Of a stretch of 64,000 nucleotides of DNA, positions 45,110 to 53,547 are shown one piece after another. A program made the position numbers and the translations under genes. The stretch is taken from contig NZ_JAAXGE010000011.1 in NCBI RefSeq assembly GCF_014750685.1, positions 118,097 to 182,096 on the forward strand, given 5' to 3'. Within the stretch, counting starts at the first letter, position 1. Every line of letters starts with the position of its first letter. The notes below the pieces were generated by a model. That model was not told the DNA's origin and made no database searches. It saw only the letters and a list, made by a program, of their open reading frames with translations. Source of the DNA: Bacteroides sp. GM023. Lineage in GTDB: Bacteria; Bacteroidota; Bacteroidia; Bacteroidales; Bacteroidaceae.

Positions 45110-45185
45110 TGTTTTTTTCATAAGTATTAGATTTAAGGTTAACAAAAGATTGGTTGCTCGTGATGAGTAGCCATTTTTTGTTTTT
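45110..45185 (+). ncRNA. Small RNA B (candidate), about 70 nt
   Basis: A paralogue of small RNA A with the same 30-nt core (45124-45153). It ends in GGTTGCTC-N5-GAGTAGCC (45152-45172) and a T run. It points at the 3' end of the convergent cupin gene, 17 bp away. Confidence 0.8.
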
Positions 45186-45201
45186 ATACCCCGATGATTG
45201 T

Positions 45202-45528
45202 TTATTCCTTAATCATCGTCAATAGCATCTTAAACTTTTCTACTGCCGTAAGAGCGTGCGGGGCATTGGCCGGAAATACGATACTTTCTCCTGCTTTTAC
45301 GGTAAATAGCGTACCGTTTACGGTAATATCCGCCGTTCCTTCCAATATCTGCACAAGTGCGTCGAACGGTGCACGGTGTTCGCTGAGTCCTTCGCCCCGG
45401 TCGAAAGAAAATAAAGTGATGTTTCCTGCCGGACTTTTAATCAACTGTTTACTGATAACGCCCCCTTCTGAATAGTCAATAAGGGAAGCCAGGTGGAGCA
45501 CTGCTCCTTTTTTAAATACTTGTTCCAT
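45202..45528 (-). CDS. Small cupin-domain protein
   Basis: A 108-residue single cupin barrel: the SFDRGEGLSEHRAPFDALVQILEGTADITVNG motif 1 region and ESIVFPANAPHALTAVEKFKMLLTMI motif 2. His and Glu residues at the usual metal positions are present (EH in motif 1, APHAL in motif 2). The role is unknown; such proteins often isomerise sugars or sense small molecules. Monocistronic. Confidence 0.88.
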   Translation of the reverse strand: MEQVFKKGAVLHLASLIDYSEGGVISKQLIKSPAGNITLFSFDRGEGLSEHRAPFDALVQILEGTADITVNGTLFTVKAGESIVFPANAPHALTAVEKFKMLLTMIKE

Positions 45529-45589
45529 ATCCGATTTTGTTTTAATGAATATAGTTTTAAAACACTTATACGATATGCATTGTTTGTCT

Positions 45590-45616
45590 ATAACAAAAAA
45601 CGATTTTTATTGTTAT
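45590..45616. promoter_or_regulatory. Short inverted repeat before the DUF3829 gene
   Basis: ATAACAA (45590-45596) and TTGTTAT (45610-45616) with a 13-bp spacer, about 30 bp before the ATG at 45646. It could be an operator or leader hairpin; no function shown. Confidence 0.4.
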
Positions 45617-45645
45617 AGTACGAAAGACTTAATAAACTGAACATT

Positions 45646-46515
45646 ATGAAGAAAAGAATCTTGTTTTTGGGAGCACTCGTAGGTGCTTTCTTATTGGTTT
45701 CCTGCTCGGGTGGAAGCAAGAAACAGGCTACGTCCACGGCCACTCCCGAAGAGTTGGACGATGCCAGTAAGGTGATAAACTATTATCATACGTCTCTCAT
45801 TGTGTTGAGACACGTAGCCAATGCGAAAGATATGAATGCCGTGTTGGGATATATGGAACAAAGCGGAAAAGTACCCGAAGTTGCTCCAATCGCACCGCTG
45901 GAAGTTTCTGCAAGGGATACTGCGGAACTGATGAATCCGGGCGCTTATTTTAATGCGGAAGTTCGTCAGAATCTGAAGCAGAATTACAAAGGCTTGTTTA
46001 CTACGCGGGCACAGTTCTATGCCAATTTTGATAAATTCCTTTCCTACCGGCAATCAAAAGAGACTGCGAAAGCTGCCAAACTTTTGGAAGAGAACTATCA
46101 GCTTAGTGTAGCAATGTCCGAATACAAACAAGTGATTTTCGATATTCTAAGCCCTCTGACGGAACAGGCGGAAAAGGAACTTTTGGCTGACGAGCCACTG
46201 AAAGACCAAATCATGGCTATGCGTAAGATGTCAGGCACTGTGCAAAGTATAATGAATCTCTATTCCCGTAAACATATGATGGACGGCATGCGGATTGACG
46301 TGAAGATGGCTGAATTGAAAAAGGAGCTGGAAGCAGCGAAGAAACTTCCTGCCGTCACCGGATATGATGAAGAACTGAAGAATTATCATAGCTTCCTTTC
46401 TTCTGTCGAATCGTTTATGAAGGACATGCAGAAAGCAAGAGATAAGGGAGCATATTCCGACGCTGACTATAACGCGATGTCCGATGCTTATGAATATGGA
46501 CTTTCTGTTATATAA
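45646..46515 (+). CDS. DUF3829-family lipoprotein
   Basis: 289 residues with lipobox LVSC near residue 20 and an otherwise mostly helical body. Blocks such as VINYYHTSLIVLRHVANAKD and the C-terminal EELKNYHSFLSSVESFMKDM fit DUF3829, of unknown function and located at the outer envelope. Monocistronic with its own terminator. Confidence 0.82.
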   Translation: MKKRILFLGALVGAFLLVSCSGGSKKQATSTATPEELDDASKVINYYHTSLIVLRHVANAKDMNAVLGYMEQSGKVPEVAPIAPLEVSARDTAELMNPGAYFNAEVRQNLKQNYKGLFTTRAQFYANFDKFLSYRQSKETAKAAKLLEENYQLSVAMSEYKQVIFDILSPLTEQAEKELLADEPLKDQIMAMRKMSGTVQSIMNLYSRKHMMDGMRIDVKMAELKKELEAAKKLPAVTGYDEELKNYHSFLSSVESFMKDMQKARDKGAYSDADYNAMSDAYEYGLSVI

Positions 46516-46527
46516 AGAAGGAATATA

Positions 46528-46575
46528 GTTCCTGCCATTTGAGGAGACTTTTCGTGAATGGCAGGAACTTTTTTT
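46528..46575 (+). terminator. Rho-independent terminator after the DUF3829 gene
   Basis: A perfect 12-bp stem (GTTCCTGCCATT, 46528-46539, with 46557-46568) and seven T. Confidence 0.93.
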
Positions 46576-46622
46576 ATAGAATGTCTCTTTTTTACAATAC
46601 AATTTCAAACGGGCTGCTTACT

Positions 46623-46655
46623 TTTGTCTCCGCAATTAAAAAAGTAATATCTTTG
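46623..46655 (+). promoter_or_regulatory. Promoter whose -7 ends 5 bp from the start codon
   Basis: -33 TTTG (46623-46626), a 21-bp spacer and -7 TATCTTTG (46648-46655). The ATG of the next gene is at 46660, so the transcript would begin at or next to the start codon. Confidence 0.65.
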
Positions 46656-46659
46656 CCGT

Positions 46660-47463
46660 ATGCAGTCATTTCAGATCATAAAGCCCGTTCCTGTATTAGC
46701 TCCCTATATCCGCCATTATTGGATATTGCAGGATGATGCAGTGAGTTCCGTTTCCGAACGGACGATGCCCATCGGCTGTATGCAACTTATATTTCACAAA
46801 GGAAAACAACTCTTTTTGCAGAACGAATCGAGACTACAGCCGCAGTCTTTTGTTTGCGGACAGTCGGTAGGTTTTTCTGATGTGCTGTCGACGGGGCGGA
46901 TAGAGATGATTACGGTTGTACTTCAGCCTTATGCAGCCAAAGTGCTGCTGCATATGCCCGGCAATTTATTTCATGGACAGAATGTAGCTATAGATGAAAT
47001 GGAAGATATGGAATTTTCGGATTTATCGAAGCAAGTCGCTGATACTCCCGATAATCTGACTTGTATTCGTTTGATAGAACAATTCTTTCTCCATCGTTTA
47101 TATACTTTTTCCGGGTATAATCTGAAGAGAATGTCCGCTGTCTTCCATGAAATCAATCATCGGTCACAAATCAACATTTCTCTGTTGTCGGACGCAGCCT
47201 GTTTGAGTAGCAAACAATTCGGGCGTGTCTTTGCCGATTATGTCGGCACGACTCCAAAAGAATTTATTCGTATCGTGCGTATGCAGCGGGCGTTGTTCCT
47301 GTTGCAACAGGATGCGGGTATACCTTTTGCCCAAGTAGCTTATGAATGTGGCTTTTCAGACCAGTCACATATGATTAAGGAATTTAAAATCTTCTCCGGA
47401 TATACTCCTGCCGAATACCTTTCTGTCTGTGCTCCCTATTCCGACTATTTCTCGGAACTCTGA
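46660..47463 (+). CDS. AraC-family regulator (DUF6597-type N-terminus), possibly leaderless
   Basis: 267 residues. The N-terminal sensor has VPVLAPYIRHYWILQDD and the C-terminal AraC domain has the block IPFAQVAYECGFSDQSHMIKEF followed by YTPAEYL. The promoter ends just 5 bp before this ATG and no other in-frame start occurs nearby, so the mRNA may lack a leader. It is followed by a small VOC-family gene that has its own -7 box. Confidence 0.88.
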   Translation: MQSFQIIKPVPVLAPYIRHYWILQDDAVSSVSERTMPIGCMQLIFHKGKQLFLQNESRLQPQSFVCGQSVGFSDVLSTGRIEMITVVLQPYAAKVLLHMPGNLFHGQNVAIDEMEDMEFSDLSKQVADTPDNLTCIRLIEQFFLHRLYTFSGYNLKRMSAVFHEINHRSQINISLLSDAACLSSKQFGRVFADYVGTTPKEFIRIVRMQRALFLLQQDAGIPFAQVAYECGFSDQSHMIKEFKIFSGYTPAEYLSVCAPYSDYFSEL

Positions 47464-47503
47464 GAATGTCCGTTTTTTCCTATCAGGAGCCATTGCGTTA
47501 CCC

Positions 47504-47511
47504 TACTTTTG
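47504..47511 (+). promoter_or_regulatory. -7 box of the VOC-family gene
   Basis: TACTTTTG lies 44 bp before the ATG at 47556 and downstream of the AraC stop. It supports the short start of the VOC gene. No clear -33. Confidence 0.5.
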
Positions 47512-47555
47512 CAGTGTCTTTGCAAAGGCTTAGTAGTAACCATAAAAAGAAAAAG

Positions 47556-47927
47556 ATGAAAAAGTTAATTGCATTTTTTGAGATTCCTGCTGCCGATTTT
47601 CGTCGGGCTGTCGATTTCTACGAAACAGTATTGGGTGTACAATTGTCTGTTTTTGAATGTGAAACGGAAAAGATGGCATGCTTCACTGAAGAGGGAGAAA
47701 CGGTCGGTGCTATTTCGTACGCTGCTGATTTCGACTTTCTTCCTTCGGAACATGGGGTACTTATCCATTTCAACTGTGAAGAGATAGGAGAGACTTTGGA
47801 TAAAGTACTTCAGAAAGGTGGAAAGGTTGTCATCCCCAGGACGAAGATTGAAGCGGACGGAAAAGGATGGTTTGCCGTGTTTACTGATAGTGAAGGAAAC
47901 CGGATTGGCATCTACGCCGACAAATAA
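47556..47927 (+). CDS. VOC/glyoxalase-family protein
   Basis: A 123-residue single VOC domain: FFEIPAADFRRAVDFYETVLGVQLSVFE at the N-terminus and GKGWFAVFTDSEGNRIGIYA at the C-terminus. I use the ATG at 47556 because a -7 box sits at 47504 and AAAAGAAAAAG precedes it; the frame extends back to 47466. VOC proteins act in detoxification or as small-molecule binders; the substrate is unknown. Confidence 0.85.
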   Translation: MKKLIAFFEIPAADFRRAVDFYETVLGVQLSVFECETEKMACFTEEGETVGAISYAADFDFLPSEHGVLIHFNCEEIGETLDKVLQKGGKVVIPRTKIEADGKGWFAVFTDSEGNRIGIYADK

Positions 47928-48005
47928 TGGATAAAGGAGAGGAAGATTATCTGTTTTTTGGGTAATATTATGGGTTACGGATTCCGTAACCCATAGTTTT
48001 TTCTA

Positions 48006-48863
48006 TTATTCCACCGGAATATAAATTTCGGTTAATAGTTCTTCGGGAGCTGTGTCGCGAGGGTTGTTCAGATACCGTTCGGCACTGGCTTCGTCACGTA
48101 GTGTACATTCCATTTCGGGAAGATATTTTCCGTAAATCGTATCATATACTGCTTGTAGGTTGTCGTATGGGCCTTTATAGAGGAAGATGGCATAGCGTCC
48201 GGCGGGGATTACTTTGAATCCTATATCGCTTTTGGGGGCTACCTTTGCAGGCATAACCATGCATACGTCTGTACGCAGTTTTTCAGCTGGCGTCACCTTC
48301 GGGTCATCGTGATAGATACAAAGAGGACTGAAATCTCCCATCGGGAGTTTTTGTTCCTGAATGAATTGGAATAAACGTATCCATGTTCCGCAGTAGTCGT
48401 TCAATTTATAGTCGCCTGACAGACGGATGTAAATCACATTCCGTTCGGGTACATTCTTGACTTCTCTTGTCAGTTCCAGGTCGGGCCTGATAATCGCTGG
48501 TTTCATAATTACAAAGTTTTTATTGTTTCGATACTCTAAAGGTGAAATGCCATAAAACTGTCTGAATACTTTAGACAAGGAAGAAGGAGAGGAGTATCCG
48601 ATGCGATAAGCAATATCGGCAATCGGAATATCCGAGTAACGGAGTAAACGTGCGGCAGCTTCTGTCCGCGTCCGGACGATAAACGTGCCAACCGGTTCAC
48701 CGAGGAATGCTTTCATTATCCGGTGAAAGTAAAAAGGAGAAAAATTAGAAATCCTGGCCAGCGATTTTAAATCAATCTCTTCTCCCAAATGTTGGTTGAT
48801 ATAATCCACTACAACATTGACACACTTTTGATACTCTTCTTTCGTTGTTTTTTTCTGTTGCAT
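48006..48863 (-). CDS. AraC-family regulator with GyrI-like effector-binding domain
   Basis: About 285 residues. The N-terminal AraC HTH pair (EIDLKSLARISNFSPFYFHRIMK and IPIADIAYRIGYSSPSSLSKVF) is followed by a C-terminal GyrI-like domain (VPERNVIYIRLSGDYKLNDYCGTWIRLFQFI). I use the Met at 48863 because a minus-strand -7 TACCTTTG at 48888-48895 overlaps the longer start at 48890. The layout is like Rob/SoxS-type regulators that sense drugs or metabolites. Confidence 0.88.
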   Translation of the reverse strand: MQQKKTTKEEYQKCVNVVVDYINQHLGEEIDLKSLARISNFSPFYFHRIMKAFLGEPVGTFIVRTRTEAAARLLRYSDIPIADIAYRIGYSSPSSLSKVFRQFYGISPLEYRNNKNFVIMKPAIIRPDLELTREVKNVPERNVIYIRLSGDYKLNDYCGTWIRLFQFIQEQKLPMGDFSPLCIYHDDPKVTPAEKLRTDVCMVMPAKVAPKSDIGFKVIPAGRYAIFLYKGPYDNLQAVYDTIYGKYLPEMECTLRDEASAERYLNNPRDTAPEELLTEIYIPVE

Positions 48864-48887
48864 AACTTGTTTTGGTATTTCACTTCG

Positions 48888-48895
48888 CAAAGGTA
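48888..48895 (-). promoter_or_regulatory. -7 box of the AraC-GyrI gene
   Basis: Minus-strand TACCTTTG overlaps the alternative start at 48890, which argues that translation begins at 48863. Confidence 0.55.
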
Positions 48896-48992
48896 TTGGT
48901 AAAAAAGGGAACTAACTTGTCCGATATTGCTAAAATACAGATTTTCTATTTCTTTTCAGCGTTTTTTCTTTTACTTCTATGAGAATTTTCTT

Positions 48993-49000
48993 TATATTTG
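48993..49000 (+). promoter_or_regulatory. Possible -7 box of the winged-helix gene
   Basis: TATATTTG with a TTTA at about 48969-48972 (20-bp spacer). If used, the leader before the ATG at 49175 is about 170 nt and A/T-rich. Confidence 0.35.
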
Positions 49001-49174
49001 ATGTGATTGATTTTGGTATTATTATACAAAAAATGACTCTATTTTTAACCGCTAACGGCAGAAATGATTTTATTGTTTTAAATAATGTCAAAATACGAAA
49101 TAAAAATGAATCTATTTGTTATAATCTATTATTAAAATTAGTATATTGGAAGCGAATTATTAATAAAAATAGCC

Positions 49175-49399
49175 ATGGATAAAACAATTGTAGGGAAGAA
49201 TGCCGGAAAGATTTGGTATGCCCTAAAAGAAATTGGTGAAATTTCGATACCTGAATTGGCGAGAAGATTAAACCTAAGCGTTGAAAGTACAGCATTGGCC
49301 GCCGGTTGGTTGGCAAGAGAAAACAAAATTTGTATCCAGCGAAAGAATGGATTAATAGCCCTTTCCGATGAAAGTGCGTTTCCGTTTAACTTTGGATAA
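49175..49399 (+). CDS. Small winged-helix protein (DUF2582-like)
   Basis: 74 residues: AGKIWYALKEIGEISIPELARRLNLSVESTALAAGWLARENKI forms one winged-helix domain. The family is common in Bacteroidetes and its target is unknown. It is monocistronic with a shared terminator. Confidence 0.85.
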   Translation: MDKTIVGKNAGKIWYALKEIGEISIPELARRLNLSVESTALAAGWLARENKICIQRKNGLIALSDESAFPFNFG

Positions 49400-49507
49400 A
49401 TGCAGGTTTTGTGAATGCATATCTTTGAAGTGTCCTTAACTTATAAGTAAAAAAATGTCGATATAAAGTATCGCAAGTTAAGTTTGAGCCCGAGAAGTTC
49501 TATATTT

Positions 49508-49540
49508 AAAAGAGTTACCCAATAAAAGGGTAACTCTTTT
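49508..49540. terminator. Bidirectional terminator
   Basis: A perfect 13-bp stem (AAAAGAGTTACCC, 49508-49520, with 49528-49540) and a 7-nt loop, between the winged-helix gene and the convergent aspartokinase-like gene. Confidence 0.92.
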
Positions 49541-49629
49541 AACGTATAATAGACGTATGAAAATGCTTTTTCTTGAGGAGAAATAGACGAAAAATATATA
49601 CTTATTGACCAAGTGAAAATTATTTCCTG

Positions 49630-50940
49630 TTAAGCGGAAAGTTGCCTGAAAAATTGTTGGGATAGTAAACGGATGGCTTTGCTTTTGTCGGCAGTGTGAA
49701 CCGATATGGTAAAGCAATGGTCGCTGCCGCCATAAGAAATCAGTGATATGGGAATATCCTTGATGGTTTCTATAATTCTGCCTTCTACTTGTCTGTGTTC
49801 CCAATGAAGGGAGCCGATAATGTGTATCACGGACATATTTTCGTCAGTAGTCATTTCTGCGTATTTGTGTAGTTCCCTCTGAATGATTCGCAATGTGTCA
49901 GGACTGGCGGTCAGAATCATGGAAACGGATACATTGGATGAGGCCATGGAGATGACATTGATTTTATATTTGCTTATGACTTCCAGTAGTTTACCCATCA
50001 ATAGATAGCCGGGCAGCACATTCAACGAGGTAAAACGAACGAAAGTGACCGAATCTTGTGTGAGTATCGCTTTTACATTGCTTTCCGTATCATGGGAGGA
50101 AATATACAGTCGTTCGGTTGCCAGGTCATTGGTGTCTATCAGGCGGATGGCTATATCTGAATGTGCTGCAAGGGTGATACAGTCTGCGTAAAGTAGATAT
50201 ACACCGCTGTTTATCAGTTGTTCGGCTTCTGTATAAGTCAGAGAGTGTTGTTCTCTCAGGCTATTTTGGTTTGCGTAGATGTGATTGATTTCTGTTGATA
50301 AGAGAATCTCATCTGCTTTAAAGACGGTAGCCAATATGGTGGCGTAGTAGTCATTGCGCCTCTCACTGACAAAATCTGTTTCACCATATACGTTCTTGCA
50401 TAAGGAGAGAGGAACAACGAACATCTCAATATCACGGTTTTGCCCTATATATTGTTGGATGCTTTCCCGGATATAGGGAATATCGGGTCTACGTTCAAGA
50501 TTGAGTTGCATAAATGTACTGGTGTCTAGCAGTTTGGCATTGATGCCTTGTTCACGCAGGAAATAGGTGAATAAATGCGTGGATAAACGGTATATTTCAG
50601 CTTTTATGATTTTATCTATCAGTAAGTCTGCTTTTTCTTCCACCAAATTGTGCATATTGTTGCAATATTTTTGAATAAGCACTTTACTGTCACTGTTCAG
50701 TTTATCGCTTGTGATAAGATGGTCTGACAATGTATAGCAATATTCTTCTATGGCATTGATAGCGGTATGTGAAGTTTCGTCTTCATCGTGGAACCAACTG
50801 ACTGAGATTTCTTGCAGCCATTTTTGTAGAGGTACTATCGTTGGAAGTACTGCTACATAAGGATGTTCATTGCGGATACAGTTGATAATCCGTTTCATCT
50901 CTTCTTCATCCTTTATTTTTTCAAATTTACAAACTTTCAT
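49630..50940 (-). CDS. Aspartokinase homologue lacking the catalytic motifs, with C-terminal ACT domains
   Basis: 436 residues colinear with aspartokinase. In active enzymes the N-terminus reads KFGGTSV; here it is MKVCKFEKIKD. The GR(G/N)GSDYSA loop appears as SERRNDYYATILA. The LTYTEAEQLINSGVYLLYADCI block and two C-terminal ACT-like domains (VISMASSNVSVSMILTA; FTISVHTADKSKAIRLL) remain. I infer a catalytically dead kinase, perhaps an amino-acid-sensing or regulatory protein; some residual function cannot be excluded. It is monocistronic and has no neighbouring lysine or threonine gene. Confidence 0.75.
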   Translation of the reverse strand: MKVCKFEKIKDEEEMKRIINCIRNEHPYVAVLPTIVPLQKWLQEISVSWFHDEDETSHTAINAIEEYCYTLSDHLITSDKLNSDSKVLIQKYCNNMHNLVEEKADLLIDKIIKAEIYRLSTHLFTYFLREQGINAKLLDTSTFMQLNLERRPDIPYIRESIQQYIGQNRDIEMFVVPLSLCKNVYGETDFVSERRNDYYATILATVFKADEILLSTEINHIYANQNSLREQHSLTYTEAEQLINSGVYLLYADCITLAAHSDIAIRLIDTNDLATERLYISSHDTESNVKAILTQDSVTFVRFTSLNVLPGYLLMGKLLEVISKYKINVISMASSNVSVSMILTASPDTLRIIQRELHKYAEMTTDENMSVIHIIGSLHWEHRQVEGRIIETIKDIPISLISYGGSDHCFTISVHTADKSKAIRLLSQQFFRQLSA

Positions 50941-51412
50941 TGTTGTCTGATATTTTATTGGTTACTAATCTTTTTCAAAATGATATGCTTTTTTCAAAAT
51001 AGAAGGCTTTTGCCAAGCTCTTCTGTTCTTTTTGTTTTCTGTATATCTCTAAAAATCAATTTATTAATCATGATTTTACTGTTTAGGAAGGTAATCCTTC
51101 CTATAATTAGTATGCCAATATCATACCATAGTTTGAAAGATACTTATCGTTCAGGAGTGAGAAGATTGAAAGATTTATTTCTATATTTGTAACCGAATCA
51201 ATTAATATACGTATTATTCACTCATTTATGAAACTCTGTATATAGCTACGCTCAACGAATAGCATATCCCTTTCTTAATGAAGCTATTCAGCTATTCCGA
51301 TAGACGAATTCTATCGGTCAGAGAGTTTTTATATTCCTTTTTCTGAATTTACGAAGCGGTGTATTGCAATGAGAATGCAATAGGCTGTTATCGTGCTATT
51401 TAAAGTTGAGCA
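50941..51412. other. 472-bp gap; leader and possible attenuator of the MATE gene
   Basis: No supported gene; a plus-strand frame across 50863-51192 overlaps the minus-strand coding region and reads as noise. TATATTTG at 51182-51189 is a -7 candidate, giving a leader of about 220 nt. In this leader GAATAGC (51257-51263) can pair with GCTATTC at 51283 or at 51291. A perfect 8-bp hairpin CCGATAGA-N5-TCTATCGG follows at 51297-51317, with TTTTT at 51326-51330. Confidence 0.5.
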
Positions 51413-52708
51413 ATGAATAATTATACTTATAAGCAAATTTGGCTCATCAACTTTCCTGTGATGATGAGTATTTTGATGGAGCAGTTAATCAATATTACCG
51501 ATGCTATATTTTTAGGTCATGTAGGCGAAGTTGAACTGGGAGCTTCCGCACTTGCGGGAATTTATTATTTGGCAGTTTATATGTTGGGATTCGGTTTCAG
51601 TGTCGGGTTACAAGTGATGATTGCCCGAAGAAATGGTGAGCAGGATTATAAGGAGACGGGACGTACCTTTTTTCAGGGGTTATTCTTTTTATTGGGAATG
51701 GCGGTTTTGCTTTGTTTCTTGATTTACTTTGCGTCTCCCTTTATTCTACGCTGGTTGATTACTTCCGATGAAATCTATCAGGCAGTAATCCATTATCTGA
51801 ATTGGCGTAGTTTCGGGTTGTTATTTTCATTTCCATTTTTGGCTTTTCGTTCTTTTTTAGTCGGGATAACAAATACCAAAGCATTGTCCGGCGCAGCTAT
51901 TATGGCAGTCTGCATTAATATTCCTTTCAACTATGGGTTGATATTCAAACTGGATTTGGGTATTTCGGGAGCTGCGATGGCTTCTTCTTTGGCTGAATTC
52001 GGTGCATTCATTGTACTCCTCTTATATATGTGGACGAAAGTGGATAAAGTGAAATATGGATTAAAGTTTGTTTATGATGGAAAGTTGTTGGTGCGGTTGT
52101 TGAAGCTGTCCTTGTGGAGTATGCTTCATGCTTTTATCAGTGTCGCGCCGTGGTTTCTCTTTTTTGTGGCGGTTGAGCATTTAGGAAAAACGGAACTGGC
52201 CGTTTCCAATATTACCCGCAGTGTTTCTACTGTCTTCTTTGTGATAGTCAATTCATTTGCCACTACTACCGGAGCTCTAGTCAGCAATCTGATTGGAGCA
52301 GGACAGGGGAAAGAACTTTTTCCGGTTTGCCGTAAAGTTCTTAAACTGGGATATTTGCTGGGACTGCCATTGGTCGGAATAGCTCTTTTATGCAATCAAT
52401 GGATTGTAGGTTTTTATACGAATAATAACCTGTTGGTAGAGCTGTCTTACTATCCTTTTGTAGTCATGTCATTGAATTATATCTTTGCATTGCCCGGATA
52501 TGTCTATATCAATGCTGTCACAGGAACAGGAAGAACGAAACTGGCTTTTGTATTTCAGTTGGTAACCATCTTGTTGTACCTCGTTTACTTATATCTTTTG
52601 AGTGAATGTTTCCATGCTTCTTTAGTTATGTATATGACAGCGGAGTACTTGTTTGTAATAATGCTGGGATTGCAATCTGTCCTGTATCTGAAGAGGAAAT
52701 TGAATTAG
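51413..52708 (+). CDS. MATE-family multidrug efflux transporter
   Basis: 431 residues with about 12 membrane helices in two homologous halves. NFPVMMSILMEQLINITDAIFLGHVGEVELGA is the N-terminal MATE signature. The family exports cationic drugs by Na+ or H+ antiport. It begins after a long leader and ends 1 bp before the TIGR02757 gene, with which it is cotranscribed. Confidence 0.93.
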   Translation: MNNYTYKQIWLINFPVMMSILMEQLINITDAIFLGHVGEVELGASALAGIYYLAVYMLGFGFSVGLQVMIARRNGEQDYKETGRTFFQGLFFLLGMAVLLCFLIYFASPFILRWLITSDEIYQAVIHYLNWRSFGLLFSFPFLAFRSFLVGITNTKALSGAAIMAVCINIPFNYGLIFKLDLGISGAAMASSLAEFGAFIVLLLYMWTKVDKVKYGLKFVYDGKLLVRLLKLSLWSMLHAFISVAPWFLFFVAVEHLGKTELAVSNITRSVSTVFFVIVNSFATTTGALVSNLIGAGQGKELFPVCRKVLKLGYLLGLPLVGIALLCNQWIVGFYTNNNLLVELSYYPFVVMSLNYIFALPGYVYINAVTGTGRTKLAFVFQLVTILLYLVYLYLLSECFHASLVMYMTAEYLFVIMLGLQSVLYLKRKLN

Positions 52709-52709
52709 A

Positions 52710-53459
52710 ATGTGTATTTTTGCATCTTCGATGATTGATACCTCTTTTGAAATGACTGAAGATATAAAGAATAAACTATTGATGTGTGCGGAAATTTATC
52801 ATTGTGCCGGATTTATAGCAAGTGACCCGGTGCAGTTTCCGCATCGTTACACACTGAAGCAAGACATTGAGATTAGCGGTCTGCTGACGGCAATAATGAG
52901 TTTTGGCAATCGTAAACAGATACGGAAAAAGGCGGATGAACTGCATGGATTGATGGGGGATTCACCTTACCAATATGTATTGTCATGCCAATGGAAGGAG
53001 GATTTTCCGGCGGGAGTAAAGGATAGTTTCTATCGAATGCTCTCGTACTCTGATTTTCATGGATATTTTCAGCGTTTGTATGCAGCCTATTCCCGGTTTG
53101 ATAGTTTGGAAGATGCTTTGCGTGTACATCCCGGGATACCGATGGAAAAGTTATGTGCCTTTCTTGAAGTTTCCGCCAAAAGCCCACAGAAAAAGCTGAA
53201 TATGTTTTTGCGTTGGATGATTCGCCGGGATTCGGAAGTTGATTTTGGTATTTGGGAGAGTTTCGACCGGAAAGATTTGATTGTTCCTTTGGATACACAT
53301 GTCTGCCGGGTAGCTCACTATTTTAATTTGACGGATTCGGAAACTTTTTCTCTGAAGAATGCCCGTCAGATTACCGCTGCTTTGGCAGAGGTCTTTCCTG
53401 ATGACCCTTGTTTGGGGGATTTTGCCCTGTTCGGGTTGGGGATAAACGGAGAAATTTAA
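52710..53459 (+). CDS. TIGR02757 (DUF2400) family protein
   Basis: 249 residues, helical, with LTAIMSFGNRKQIRKKADELHGLM, FLRWMIRRDSEVDFGIW and PLDTHVCRVAHYFNLTDSET. This family is recognised in Bacteroidetes by name only; the HhH-like C-terminal helices suggest nucleic-acid binding. Starts at 52710, 52731 or 52752 are all possible. It follows the MATE gene directly. Confidence 0.85.
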   Translation: MCIFASSMIDTSFEMTEDIKNKLLMCAEIYHCAGFIASDPVQFPHRYTLKQDIEISGLLTAIMSFGNRKQIRKKADELHGLMGDSPYQYVLSCQWKEDFPAGVKDSFYRMLSYSDFHGYFQRLYAAYSRFDSLEDALRVHPGIPMEKLCAFLEVSAKSPQKKLNMFLRWMIRRDSEVDFGIWESFDRKDLIVPLDTHVCRVAHYFNLTDSETFSLKNARQITAALAEVFPDDPCLGDFALFGLGINGEI

Positions 53460-53481
53460 GTCGGTTGACAATAGAAAAAAA

Positions 53482-53534
53482 CGATTATAACTGATAAAGT
53501 AAGGGTTTAGGAGCTTTCTTTACAGTTATAATCG
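53482..53534 (-). terminator. Terminator of the BspA-like lipoprotein operon
   Basis: A perfect 12-bp stem (53482-53493 with 53523-53534) and a 29-nt loop; on the minus strand it is followed by seven T. It lies between the convergent TIGR02757 and BspA-like genes. Confidence 0.8.
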
Positions 53535-53547
53535 AAGAAAGAAACTA

